Origin: Streptomyces sp. SID13726
Lineage (GTDB): Bacteria; Actinomycetota; Actinomycetes; Streptomycetales; Streptomycetaceae
Assembly (NCBI RefSeq): GCF_010548375.1
Contig: NZ_JAAGLY010000001.1
Span: forward strand, 558,001 to 622,000
Direction of reading: 5' to 3'
DNA: 64,000 bases
Positions 27,101 to 34,904 of the stretch are shown in pieces; position 1 is the stretch's first letter, and the number at the start of each line of letters is the position of its first letter. The notes beneath the pieces were generated by a model that saw only the letters and a program-made list of their open reading frames with translations, ran no database searches and was not told the origin of the DNA. The position numbers and the translations under genes were made by a program.

Positions 27101-27498
27101 CCCTCACCGCCCGCCTCGCCTCCCGCACCGGGGCCACCGCCGACCGCGTCGGGCTGCTGATGGCGAAGTCGCTGTCACCGTTCGACCAGGCGGCCGGAGC
27201 GATCGTCACCGGCGGCAACAGCGCCCAGCTGATGCTGCGCAGGACGGTCGCCGGAGCCTCCGCCTTCACCGGCAACGGCACCGTCCAACTCCCCGCACTG
27301 CTGCGGCTGAAGCGCACCGGGACCGTCTTCACCGCCTCCGTCTCCACCGACGACGGCGTCACCTGGACCGACCTCGCCTCCGGTGAGATCCCCGGCTTCG
27401 GCGACGCCCCCTACCACGTGGGTCTGGTGGCCTGCTCCCGCAGCCCCCTCGCCCTCGTCACCTCGACCTTCGACGAGGTGAGCATCACCGAGAACTGA
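24148..27498 (+). CDS. Large secreted alginate-lyase-family protein with FN3 and lectin-like domains
   Basis: The protein has 1116 residues; its ATG overlaps the previous stop. After a Tat-type signal (PNRRGFLGGTAALLLVAGAS) an alpha-helical catalytic module (about 45-400) has the motifs THPGLLHSAADL, AAYQNALMWAV, GNWDLTALQTILAIG, GAGNGSIAHR and GRDQGH (269-274). A fibronectin-III domain (about 415-500), a DUF1349-like jelly roll, a second fibronectin-III, an Ig-like putative domain (TGLPDGLRVDKRTGLIHGTP) and a second jelly-roll segment follow. The module matches the Alginate_lyase family, whose members cleave uronate polymers by beta-elimination; the substrate here (alginate, glucuronan or pectic acid) is open. 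Confidence 0.78.
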   Translation: MSTSPTRSELAPNRRGFLGGTAALLLVAGASGLLAPGPARAADRESTRAFTHPGLLHSAADLARMKAAVAAKQSPVYDGYLAFAAHARSKSTYAIQNTGQITSWGRGPTNFMNQAVADSAAAYQNALMWAVTGERANADKARDLLNAWSASLTTVTGADGPLGAGLQAFKFVNAAELLRHTGYDGWTAADIARCERSFLDVWYPAVSGYMLYANGNWDLTALQTILAIGVFCEEPTLFEDALRFAAAGAGNGSIAHRIVTDAGQGQEAGRDQGHEQLAVGLTGDIAQVAWNQGVDLWGHDSNRVLANFEYAARYNLGGDVPFTPDLDRTGKYIKTTVSATGRGTLPPIYEMAYAHYAGVRALDTPYTEAAVFRGTGGARLIEGSNDDLPSWGTFAYAGATAPGATAPTAPGGVTAVGTERAVRVSWLPSAWATGYTVLRATRPEGPYEKIATGVGEPTYTDRRVRAGRTYHYTVTAANSLGRSGDSAPASATAGLPEPWSTRDIGDVRIPGSAVFDGERFVLEASGTADTHRLAHLPLRGDGSVTARIVWPLSSQYSKIGVSLRDSLDPDAAHAAMVIQGLPLHTWSGVWTVRPTAGAPVSATGSTPVPPTQQAAITTSAAFPISGLGALPASATPLQAPYVEAAGDGYRLRMPYWVRVTRRGRRCTGAISPDGIRWTEVGSTEVALGRTAYAGLLLTSCLGVDAEYAETGTGAFDNVTVTSAHGGEVWSVPEPARTAGDLRASAGPDAVELAWTDPDLSARYKVLRAKDTRGPYATLATGVGPVGSGTRIRYRDATGTPGTTYHYAVAKTNAAGRGPLSEPATATMPTPSTPQLTSAAQAFTNKGEDFRHLLRATHEPVRFTATGLPDGLRVDKRTGLIHGTPRESGEFTVTTTAGNAAGETSGTLALTVGSPPPAPWTHGDLGDVVLDDRAYGTLGVAAILTPGSTAHRDGTFTVRGAGVDLSVNNQGMTGQFLRRPVTGDHTLTARLASRTGATADRVGLLMAKSLSPFDQAAGAIVTGGNSAQLMLRRTVAGASAFTGNGTVQLPALLRLKRTGTVFTASVSTDDGVTWTDLASGEIPGFGDAPYHVGLVACSRSPLALVTSTFDEVSITEN

Positions 27499-27527
27499 TT
27501 CCCCCCACGGAATGGAGATGCACCGAA

Positions 27528-28784
27528 ATGAGCCGCACATCCCCCCACCAGCACCTCCAGCGGCCCGAGTTGAGCCGCCGCGGTCTCCTGAGGACCGCCG
27601 GCGGACTCGGTGCCGCGTTCGCCCTGGGAAGCGGCGCCTTCGCCGCCGGCACGGCGGACGCGGCACCCTCGACCTGGACCCACCCCGGCATGCTGCACAA
27701 CGCGGGTGACATCAACCGGGCCAAGGTCCGGGTCGCCGCCGGGACCGACCCCTGGCTCTCCGGCTGGAACAAGCTGGTCGCCAACTCCCACTCCGCGTCC
27801 ACCTGGACCAACCGCGCCACCGCCACCATCGTCCGCGGCGGCGGCACCGGTGAGAACTACGGGCTGCTCTACAACGACATCGCCGCCGCCTACCAGAACG
27901 CCCTGCGCTGGAAGGTCGGCGGCACCGAGGCCAACGCCGTCTGCGCGGCCAACATCCTCAACGCCTGGTCCAGGACACTGACTTCGGTCACCGGCAACGC
28001 GGACCGCTTCCTCGCGGCCGGCATCTACGGCTGGGAGTTCGCCAACGCCTGCGAACTCATGCGGGACTACGACGCCTTCGACCTGGCCGCCGCCCAGGAG
28101 ATGCTGGCGAGCGTCTTCTACCCCCTCAACAACAGCTTCCTGACCAACCACAACGACGCCTGCATCACCAACTACTGGGCCAACTGGGACCTGTGCAACA
28201 TGGCCTCGGTGCTCGCCATCGGCATCCTCAACGAGGACTCCGCCAAGTACGACCAGGCCGTCACCTACTTCAAGTCCGGCGCGGGCAACGGCTCCATCGC
28301 CCACGCGGTGCCCTACCTCTACACCGACTCCGCCGGCTACGCGCTCGGCCAGTGGCAGGAGTCCGGCCGCGACCAGGGCCACACCGTCATGGGCATGGGC
28401 CAGATGGGCGCCATCTGCGAGATGGCCTGGAACCAGGGCGACGACCTCTACTCCTACGACAGCCGCCGCTTCATGAAGGCCGCCCAGTACGTCGCCAAGT
28501 ACAACCTCGGCCAGGACGTCCCCTTCACCACCTACAACTGGGGCACGGGCCAGAACTGCGCCGCCTCCTCCCAGACCGTGGTCTCCGCCGACTCCCGGGG
28601 CCAGGTCCGCCCGGTCTGGGCGATGCTCCACTTCCACTACAACCGGCGCCTGGGCCTCGACGACAAGTACATCTCGCAGATGTACTACGACCTCGTCGCC
28701 CCCGAGGGAGGCGGCGGCGACTACGGCACCACCAGCGGCGGCTTCGACCAGCTGGGCTTCGGCACCCTGATGTACGCCAAGTAG
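27528..28784 (+). CDS. Secreted alginate-lyase-family protein (single-domain paralogue)
   Basis: The protein has 418 residues from ATG 27528. It has a Tat signal (LSRRGLLRTAGGLGAAFALG) and only the catalytic module. It shares with the preceding protein the motifs THPGMLHNAGD, AAYQNALRW, NWDLCNMASVLAIGI, GAGNGSIAHA and GRDQGH, so the two arose by duplication or act as an endo/exo pair. The start has GGAG about 13 bases upstream, rather far. It is 29 bp downstream of the first lyase and probably in the same transcript. Family activity is inferred, not proven. Confidence 0.78.
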   Translation: MSRTSPHQHLQRPELSRRGLLRTAGGLGAAFALGSGAFAAGTADAAPSTWTHPGMLHNAGDINRAKVRVAAGTDPWLSGWNKLVANSHSASTWTNRATATIVRGGGTGENYGLLYNDIAAAYQNALRWKVGGTEANAVCAANILNAWSRTLTSVTGNADRFLAAGIYGWEFANACELMRDYDAFDLAAAQEMLASVFYPLNNSFLTNHNDACITNYWANWDLCNMASVLAIGILNEDSAKYDQAVTYFKSGAGNGSIAHAVPYLYTDSAGYALGQWQESGRDQGHTVMGMGQMGAICEMAWNQGDDLYSYDSRRFMKAAQYVAKYNLGQDVPFTTYNWGTGQNCAASSQTVVSADSRGQVRPVWAMLHFHYNRRLGLDDKYISQMYYDLVAPEGGGGDYGTTSGGFDQLGFGTLMYAK

Positions 28785-28799
28785 CCGTCGAATCGCGCT

Positions 28800-28859
28800 C
28801 TGCACCGGAATACCGCGCCGATCTGTGGTGCTCTGTTGTTCACGGTGCAGTAGCGCGGT
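28800..28859 (+). promoter_or_regulatory. Two interleaved inverted repeats in the carboxylesterase leader (possible pseudoknot)
   Basis: CTGCACCG (28800-28807) pairs with CGGTGCAG (28843-28850), and ACCGCGC (28812-28818) pairs with GCGCGGT (28853-28859). The arms interleave (A-B-A'-B'), which is the topology of an H-type pseudoknot. The second B arm ends just before the ribosome binding site AGAAGG of the esterase gene. Confidence 0.4.
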
Positions 28860-28877
28860 GAGAAGGCTGGTGGTCGT

Positions 28878-30452
28878 ATGACAGCAGTCCGGACGGACCC
28901 CGTGGTCGGCACGCCGTACGGGAGTGTGCGGGGTCGGTACGAGAAAGGCATCGCGGTGTTCCGGGGCATCCCGTACGCCGCCCCGCCCCGCGGCCCCCGC
29001 CGCTTCCGGCCACCCGAGCCGCCCGAGCCCTGGGACGGCGTGCGCGACGCGGTCGCCTTCGGGCCGACGGCGCCGAAACCACCGTACTCCGAAGCCTTCG
29101 CCCAGTACCTGTCCGACCCGGTCGTCCCCGGCGACGACTGCCTCAATCTCAACGTCTGGACACCGGACCCGGGCGCCCGGCTCCCGGTCCTGGTGTGGCT
29201 GCACGGCGGCGCCCTGACCCGGGGCTCCTCGGCGGTGCCCGTGTACGACGGACACGCCTTCGCGCGCGACGGCGTCGTGTTCGTCTCCGTCAACTACCGC
29301 CTGGGCGTGGAGGGTTACGGCCTCTTCCCGGACGCCCCGGCCAACCCGGGACTGCGCGACCAGCTCGCCGCCCTGCACTGGGTCCATGCGTCGATCGGGG
29401 CGTTCGGCGGCGACCCGGACCGGATCACGCTCGCCGGGCAGTCGGCCGGCGCGATCAGCATCGGCGCGCTGCTCGCCGCCCCGCAGGCCCAGGGGCTGTT
29501 CCGGCGCGCGGTCCTGCAGAGCGGGCCGCCCGAGGCGAGCGACCGCGACAAGGTACGGCGCATGGTGCGCAGGATGGCCACCCGGCTGAAGGTCCCGGCC
29601 ACCGCGGCGGCCTTCGCCGAGGTCGACCCCGAGCTGCTGCTGCGCGCCCAGGCCGAGGTGGGCCGGCTGAGCAGCCCGGTCCTCGGCGGCCCGGCCTTCG
29701 GGATCGTGGTCGACGGCGATGTCGTGCCCCGCGACCCGCTGGAGGCCCTGATCGACGGGGACGCGGCGAAGGACGTCGACCTCATGCTGGGCTGGACCAG
29801 CGACGAGTACCGTCTCTGGCTCGTCCCCGGCGGCCTCCTGGAGCGCGTCGACCGGCTCGGTCCTGTCGCCCTCGCCGGGGCGATGGCCCGCTGCCACTGC
29901 GGCTCCGAGGTGGTCCGCGGCTACCGCGCGCTGCACCCCGAGGCCGGCACCGCCGAGATCGTCGGCCAGATGGTCACCGACCACCTGCTGCGCATCCCGC
30001 TGCACCGCCTGGCCGAGGCCCGACCGGGCACGTCATACGTCTACGAGTTCGCCTGGCCCTCCAACCTCCCGGACCTCGGCGCCTGCCACGCCCTCGAACT
30101 GGGCTTCGTCTTCGACACCGGAGAGACCCCCGAGTCGGCCAAGCTCGCCGGCGAGGGCGCCCCGACCGAACTCGCGGAGGCCATGCACGGGGCGTGGGTG
30201 CGCTTCGCCGTCGACGGCGACCCCGGCTGGCGCCCCTGGGACGCCGGGCATCCGGTGCAGATCTTCGGCAAGGGCGACCCGTACGTCGTGTCCGGCCCTC
30301 GGGACGGCGATTTCGCGGTGTGGACGGCCGACACGACGACCCCGGAGACGGCCCCCGTCTCCGAACCGGCCGAGGGCTGGCCGGCGCGGACGGCGGAACT
30401 GCGCTCGGTCGTACGACGGCTGCGGCGCACGGGGCTGGCCCGGCGGCACTGA
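28878..30452 (+). CDS. Type-B carboxylesterase/lipase
   Basis: The protein has 524 residues with no signal peptide. It opens with the type-B pattern [20 protein letters not shown], has EDCL-like [15 protein letters not shown], the oxyanion loop [14 protein letters not shown] and the nucleophile elbow [10 protein letters not shown] (Ser189). This alpha/beta-hydrolase family hydrolyses carboxylic esters; next to polysaccharide lyases it may remove acetyl, methyl or feruloyl groups from imported oligosaccharides, which is inference. It follows the lyase genes after a 93-bp gap and converges with a LacI gene. Confidence 0.88.
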   Translation: MTAVRTDPVVGTPYGSVRGRYEKGIAVFRGIPYAAPPRGPRRFRPPEPPEPWDGVRDAVAFGPTAPKPPYSEAFAQYLSDPVVPGDDCLNLNVWTPDPGARLPVLVWLHGGALTRGSSAVPVYDGHAFARDGVVFVSVNYRLGVEGYGLFPDAPANPGLRDQLAALHWVHASIGAFGGDPDRITLAGQSAGAISIGALLAAPQAQGLFRRAVLQSGPPEASDRDKVRRMVRRMATRLKVPATAAAFAEVDPELLLRAQAEVGRLSSPVLGGPAFGIVVDGDVVPRDPLEALIDGDAAKDVDLMLGWTSDEYRLWLVPGGLLERVDRLGPVALAGAMARCHCGSEVVRGYRALHPEAGTAEIVGQMVTDHLLRIPLHRLAEARPGTSYVYEFAWPSNLPDLGACHALELGFVFDTGETPESAKLAGEGAPTELAEAMHGAWVRFAVDGDPGWRPWDAGHPVQIFGKGDPYVVSGPRDGDFAVWTADTTTPETAPVSEPAEGWPARTAELRSVVRRLRRTGLARRH

Positions 30453-30486
30453 CGGCGGAACCGTCGGCCGGGCCGGGCCGTCCGTC

Positions 30487-31542
30487 TCAGCCGCCGGTCG
30501 GCCTGACCGAGTCCCGGACCACCACATGGGTGCCCAGCAGGAGGTGCTCGGCGGGGTCCTCCGCCGTACGGCCCAGCGCGGTGCGTACGGCGAGGCGGCC
30601 CAGTTCCTCGTAGGGGACGTGGACGGTCGTCAGGGCCGGGTGGAGGTCGCGGGCGAACGGGATGTCGTCGTACCCGGCCAGCGAGACGTCCCCGGGCACG
30701 TCCAGGCCGGCCTCGTGGAGCGCGGTCAGGGCGCCCGCCGCGACCATGTCCGTCGCGGCGACCACGGCCGTGAAGTCCAGGCCGTCCTTGAGGGCCCGGC
30801 GCATCAGCCGGTGCCCGGAGTCGCGGGTGAAGTCGCCGTTCAGGAGCAGCGCGGGGTCGGGCTCCAGGCCACGGCCGCGATGGGCGGCGAGATAGCCGCG
30901 CTCACGGCCCTGCGCGGTGGTGTGGTCGGCCCTGCCGCCGAGGAACAGGACACGCCGGTGCCCCTGCGACAGGACGTGGGCGACCAGCGCGTACGCGCCG
31001 CCCTCGTTGTCGTACTCGATGACCGTGACGGGCGCCCCGGGCCCGAGCGGCGGCCGGCCGCACAGCACCAGCCGGGAGCCCGCCGAGGCCAGCGAGTCGG
31101 CCATCCGGCGGGTGCGCTCGCGGTACTCGACGGTGTCGGCGGCGCCGCCCACCAGGATCACGGCGGCGGCGCGCTGGGCCCGCATCATCTCCACGAACTC
31201 CAGTTCGTGCTCGACGTCGCCCTCCGTGCTGCACACCAGACACAGATGCCCGAGCCGGGTCGCCTCGCGCTCCACACCGTGTGCCATCAGGGCGAACGAG
31301 GGCCCGGTGATGTCCTCCAGCACGAACGCCAGCGTGGGTGTGCCGACGCCCGCGATGGCCTTGGCCCGCGCGTCGGCGACGTAGTCCATCTCCCGTACGG
31401 CCCGCATCACGCGCGTGCGGGTCGCCGCGCTCACCGAATACACCCCGCCGAGCACCCGGGACACGGTCGAGGCGGACACCCCGGCCCGCGCCGCCACGTC
31501 CCGGATCGTGCTCCGGCCGGCGTCCTCGCTCTTTCTCGTCAT
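30487..31542 (-). CDS. LacI-family transcriptional regulator (AACCGGTT group, copy 2)
   Basis: The protein has 351 residues from ATG 31542 (GGGGG nine bases upstream); a further in-frame ATG at 31569 adds nine residues. The DNA-binding head reads STIRDVAARAGVSASTVSRV and the sensor contains IEYDNEGGAYALVAHVLSQG. It ends LLLGTHVVVRDSVRPTGG. The whole protein resembles the LacI at 16582-17670. Its promoter carries GGAAACCGGTTCC, suggesting autoregulation; the lyase/importer operon is the likely target. Confidence 0.92.
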   Translation of the reverse strand: MTRKSEDAGRSTIRDVAARAGVSASTVSRVLGGVYSVSAATRTRVMRAVREMDYVADARAKAIAGVGTPTLAFVLEDITGPSFALMAHGVEREATRLGHLCLVCSTEGDVEHELEFVEMMRAQRAAAVILVGGAADTVEYRERTRRMADSLASAGSRLVLCGRPPLGPGAPVTVIEYDNEGGAYALVAHVLSQGHRRVLFLGGRADHTTAQGRERGYLAAHRGRGLEPDPALLLNGDFTRDSGHRLMRRALKDGLDFTAVVAATDMVAAGALTALHEAGLDVPGDVSLAGYDDIPFARDLHPALTTVHVPYEELGRLAVRTALGRTAEDPAEHLLLGTHVVVRDSVRPTGG

Positions 31543-31573
31543 GCGCACCCCCGGGAACTGCGGCAACACGGAT

Positions 31574-31586
31574 GGAAACCGGTTCC
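31574..31586. promoter_or_regulatory. LacI-type operator GGAAACCGGTTCC
   Basis: This near-palindrome lies about 32 bp upstream of the LacI start at 31542. Its core AACCGGTT (31577-31584) is identical to cores at 16331, 19074 and 19186. Confidence 0.6.
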
Positions 31587-31635
31587 TGAACGGAGGCTAG
31601 CAGGGGGAGCGGCGCACGGTTAAGGGGTCGGACGG

Positions 31636-32598
31636 TCAGGTCCGGTCGGCCACGGCGGCGGTGAAGCGCTCGCTGAGGGACACGACCGCGGCACGCAGCT
31701 CGTCCCCGCCCTCGACGCGGAAGGCGAACGGCAGCCGGGCCAGCCATTCCTGCGCGTACATCGCGGGGTTGCGGGTGCTGCCGACCAGCACGCAGCCCTC
31801 GCCCGAGGGTTCGAGCCGTCCCATGGGCGGCCGGATCCAGGGGGCGACCTCGGCCGGGGGCAGGTCGAAGACCACGCGGGTGTCGAACGCCCAGCCGAGG
31901 CCCAGGTGTTCCTCCAGCACCGCCACGGGGTCGAGTCCTTCGGGCGGTTCGAACCCGTGCCCGGTCCGCCGGACGGCACGGACCCGGTCGACCCGGTAGG
32001 TGCGGATCGCGTCCGAGCGGTGGGAGTGGCACAGCAGGTACCAGCGGCCGTGGCGGACGACCAGGGACCAGGGGTCCACCTCCGCCTCCCACTCGTCACC
32101 GGTCTCACCTCGACAGGTGACCGACACGCGCTCCCTGTCCGCGACGGCACCGACCAGTTCACCGGTGACGGACGGGTCCGGGCGGACCGCGTACGGGTCC
32201 GGCGCGGCCGAGGCGTACTCCCGCAGCAGGGCCGCGTGCCGGCCGACGCTCTCCGGCAGCGCCTTGACGACCTTGTCCAGGGCGGTGCCGATCAGGTCGT
32301 CGCCGCCGGCCGCGCTCGGCCGGCCGCTGAGCACGGCCGTCACCAGGCCGAGGGCCTCGGCCTGCGTGAAGTGCACCGGGGGCAGCCGGGTCCCGCGCCC
32401 CAACCGGTATCCGCCGTGCGGCCCCCGGGCCGACGCCACGGGGATGCCGGCCTCCCGGAGGATCCCGACGTACCGGCGCGCGGCCCGCTCCGTGACACCC
32501 AGCCGGGCGGCGAGTTCGTCCGCCGTCGTACCGGGGCGCGTCTGGATGATCTCCAGGGTGCGCAGGGCTCGCGCGGTGGGGCTGAGGTCGTTCGGCAC
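31636..32598 (-). CDS. WYL-domain transcriptional regulator (YafY/DeoR-like)
   Basis: The protein has 320 residues. The N-terminal helix-turn-helix reads TTADELAARLGVTERAARRY, followed by the helical bridge and a WYL domain (WSLVVRHGRWYLLCHSHRSD; RTYRVDRVRAVRRTG) with a C-terminal extension. WYL domains bind ligands, often nucleotides or single-stranded nucleic acid. It is divergent from a small alpha/beta hydrolase 98 bp away that it probably regulates. Confidence 0.9.
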   Translation of the reverse strand: MPNDLSPTARALRTLEIIQTRPGTTADELAARLGVTERAARRYVGILREAGIPVASARGPHGGYRLGRGTRLPPVHFTQAEALGLVTAVLSGRPSAAGGDDLIGTALDKVVKALPESVGRHAALLREYASAAPDPYAVRPDPSVTGELVGAVADRERVSVTCRGETGDEWEAEVDPWSLVVRHGRWYLLCHSHRSDAIRTYRVDRVRAVRRTGHGFEPPEGLDPVAVLEEHLGLGWAFDTRVVFDLPPAEVAPWIRPPMGRLEPSGEGCVLVGSTRNPAMYAQEWLARLPFAFRVEGGDELRAAVVSLSERFTAAVADRT

Positions 32599-32696
32599 GG
32601 GAGGCAGGTTAGTCCGGTCATCGGCGGAACCGGCAGTGGATTGTCCGGATCTCCTCCTACGGTGGCTTCCCTGACGCGGACGAAGGGGAACTGATC

Positions 32697-33386
32697 ATGG
32701 ACATCCTGCTCATCGGCGGCCTGTGGCTGAACGGAACCGTGTGGGGCCCGGTCGCCTACGAACTGGAGGCGCTCGGCCACCGCCCGGTGCCGCTCACCCT
32801 CCCGGGCCAGGGGGACGGCGCCGAGTCCGCCACGCTCGACGACCAGGTCGCGGCGGTGCTCGCCGCCGTGGACGCGGCGCCCGGCAGGGTCATGGTGGCG
32901 GGGCACTCCGCTGCCTGCGCACTGGCCTGGCTGGCCGCCGACCGACGGCCGGAACGGGTGGCCAAGGTCGCCCTCATCGGCGGCTGCCCGACCTCCCACG
33001 GTCAGCCGTACGCCGACTTCTTCGAGGTCAGGGACGGGGGCATGCCCTTCCCGGGCTGGGACCCGTTCGAGGGCCCGGACACCGCCGATCTCGACGACAC
33101 GGCCAGGCGTGAGCTGGCGGCCGCCGCGATTCCCGTGCCGGAAGGCGTGGCCAAGGGCGTGGTTCGGCTGACGGACGACCGGCGGTTCGACGTCCCCGTC
33201 GTGGTCGTCTGCCCGGAGTTCACGCCCGCGCAGGCCCGCGAGTGGATCGCCGCGGGTGACGTACCGGAACTGGCCCGCGCCAAGCGCGTCGACTTCGTCG
33301 ACATCGACTCGGGCCACTGGCCGATGGTCACGGAGCCGGTTGCGCTGGCCCGCATTCTGGCGGAGGCGGCGGCTGATACGGACTGA
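32697..33386 (+). CDS. Small alpha/beta hydrolase
   Basis: The protein has 229 residues. It opens with ILLIGGLWLNGTVWGPVAYE, has the nucleophile elbow VMVAGHSAACALAW and a late DSGHWPMVTEP that supplies the catalytic His. No signal peptide is seen. The length matches the small esterase-like hydrolases often encoded beside WYL regulators; the substrate is unknown. It ends against an 11-bp inverted repeat shared with the convergent mmuM gene. Confidence 0.85.
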   Translation: MDILLIGGLWLNGTVWGPVAYELEALGHRPVPLTLPGQGDGAESATLDDQVAAVLAAVDAAPGRVMVAGHSAACALAWLAADRRPERVAKVALIGGCPTSHGQPYADFFEVRDGGMPFPGWDPFEGPDTADLDDTARRELAAAAIPVPEGVAKGVVRLTDDRRFDVPVVVVCPEFTPAQAREWIAAGDVPELARAKRVDFVDIDSGHWPMVTEPVALARILAEAAADTD

Positions 33387-33398
33387 GGGGAGCGAGGA

Positions 33399-33440
33399 CG
33401 GGGAGACGGGGGGCCTACACCGATCCCCACCGTCTCCCCG
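33399..33440. terminator. Bidirectional terminator hairpin
   Basis: CGGGGAGACGG (33399-33409) pairs perfectly with CCGTCTCCCCG (33430-33440) across a 20-base loop, between two convergent genes. Confidence 0.7.
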
Positions 33441-33455
33441 GCCCACCCCACCCCG

Positions 33456-34397
33456 CTAGCGCAGCGCCCCCGCGATCCCCGAGATCGCCTCCGGCCCCAC
33501 CCGGCAGCACCCCCCGATCAGCCGTGCCCCGCCCGCCTCCCAGCCACGGACCTCCTCCGCGGCGAAGGACGAACTGCCCTCCCACGCGCGGGTGCCGGCG
33601 TTCCAGGTCTCCCCGCTGTTCGGGTAGACCACGACCGGCTTGCCGGTGACCCGTGCGGCGACCTCGATCGCACCGTCCACGTCCTCGGGGGCGCAGCAAT
33701 TGACGCCGACCGCGACGATCTCGTCCGCCTCGGCGGCGAGCGCGAAGGCATCCTCCAGCGGCTGGCCGGCGCGGGTGCGGTCACCGGCGACGGAGTAGGA
33801 CAGCCAGGCGGGCACACCGAGCCCGCGGACCGCCCGTAGCAGCGCCTTTGCCTCGTCGCTGTCCGGGACGGTCTCCAGCGCCAGGACGTCGGGGCCCGCC
33901 CCGGCCAGCACCTCGACGCGCGGCCGGTGGAAGGCCTCAAGTTCGGCCACGCTCAGCCCGTAGCGCCCCCGGTACTCGGACCCGTCCGCGAGCATCGCGC
34001 CGTACGGCCCGACGGAGGCGGCCACGTACAGCGGTCGCCGCACGCCCTTCGCGCCCGCCTGCCGTGCCGCGTCCCGCGCCAACCCGACGCTCAGGGCGAG
34101 CAGTTCGGCCGCCCTGCCGCGCTCGATCCCGCGCTTGGCGAACCCCTCGAACGTGGCCTGGTAGCTGGACGTGATCGCCACGTCCGCGCCCGCCTCGTAG
34201 TACGCCAGATGCGCCTCCGAGATCGCCTCGGGCCGCTCCGCGAGCAGCCGCGCCGACCACAGCTCGTCACTCAGGTCGTGCCCGGCGGACTCCAGCTGAT
34301 TGGACATCCCCCCGTCGAGCACGACCGGCCCGGCAGCCAGGGCCTCGGCGAAGGAGCGGGAAGGGACGTCGGGAACTTCCGGGATGTCGCGGGTCAT
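33456..34397 (-). CDS. mmuM: Homocysteine S-methyltransferase
   Basis: The protein has 313 residues. It has the homocysteine-methyltransferase pattern: VVLDGGMSNQLESAGHDL at the start, AGADVAITSSYQATFEGFAK, and the zinc-binding cysteines in VGVNCCAPEDV and GGARLIGGCCRVGP. It transfers a methyl group from S-methylmethionine (or SAM) to homocysteine, yielding methionine in the cytosol. No transporter is adjacent. It is divergent from a small secreted protein gene. Confidence 0.88.
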   Translation of the reverse strand: MTRDIPEVPDVPSRSFAEALAAGPVVLDGGMSNQLESAGHDLSDELWSARLLAERPEAISEAHLAYYEAGADVAITSSYQATFEGFAKRGIERGRAAELLALSVGLARDAARQAGAKGVRRPLYVAASVGPYGAMLADGSEYRGRYGLSVAELEAFHRPRVEVLAGAGPDVLALETVPDSDEAKALLRAVRGLGVPAWLSYSVAGDRTRAGQPLEDAFALAAEADEIVAVGVNCCAPEDVDGAIEVAARVTGKPVVVYPNSGETWNAGTRAWEGSSSFAAEEVRGWEAGGARLIGGCCRVGPEAISGIAGALR

Positions 34398-34592
34398 ACC
34401 CCGACGCTAACCGAAGGACCCCACCCCGACCGCCCCTGTCCGCTCCGCGAACACCGGGCGGGCCCGCCGTGCGGGACCACTCTCGCGAGCCGTAGGTGGT
34501 CCGTGAGCCTGGACACCATGCCGTGTGCCGGTGACCCTTCTCCTGTGACAGTGCGTTCGCAGTTGACCCAGGAAAGGGATGAGGAGGCAGTC

Positions 34593-34871
34593 GTGCGAGT
34601 ACGTCGTGTCATGTCCTGTCTGGTCGCGGTCGGGTTGTCGCTGGGGGTTCTCACCACCGGGGCGTCGGCGTCCTCGGGGCCGTCCGCCACGGAGAACGGT
34701 GCTGCGCCCGTCGTCCGGCCCTTGCTCTGGTTCATGAGCACCTACTACTCGGACGGCCGGAAATGTGACGAGCAGCGCCGGGTCAAATACGCACAGGGCT
34801 ACCCCACCAACCCGACGACCGGCTGCTACCGGAACCCGAGCGGGTACTGGTTCGAGTGGTGGGTCTCCTAG
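34593..34871 (+). CDS. Small secreted protein of unknown function
   Basis: The protein has 92 residues from GTG 34593, with GGAGG six bases upstream. A Sec signal (VRVRRVMSCLVAVGLSLGVL) probably cleaves after ASA near residue 26, leaving about 65 residues. The mature part is rich in aromatic residues and has two cysteines (GRKCDEQRR and TTGCYRNPSG), likely a disulfide, and ends in WFEWWVS. I do not recognise the family. It is a single gene between mmuM and the surface-protein gene. Confidence 0.7.
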   Translation: MRVRRVMSCLVAVGLSLGVLTTGASASSGPSATENGAAPVVRPLLWFMSTYYSDGRKCDEQRRVKYAQGYPTNPTTGCYRNPSGYWFEWWVS

Positions 34872-34904
34872 CACTCCAGGTATGGCGGGCACCCCGGCAG
34901 CCAC

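Noticed and set aside
27411..30005. 864-codon open frame on the minus strand
   Set aside because: It is antisense to the lyase paralogue and carboxylesterase, with no domain-like sequence.
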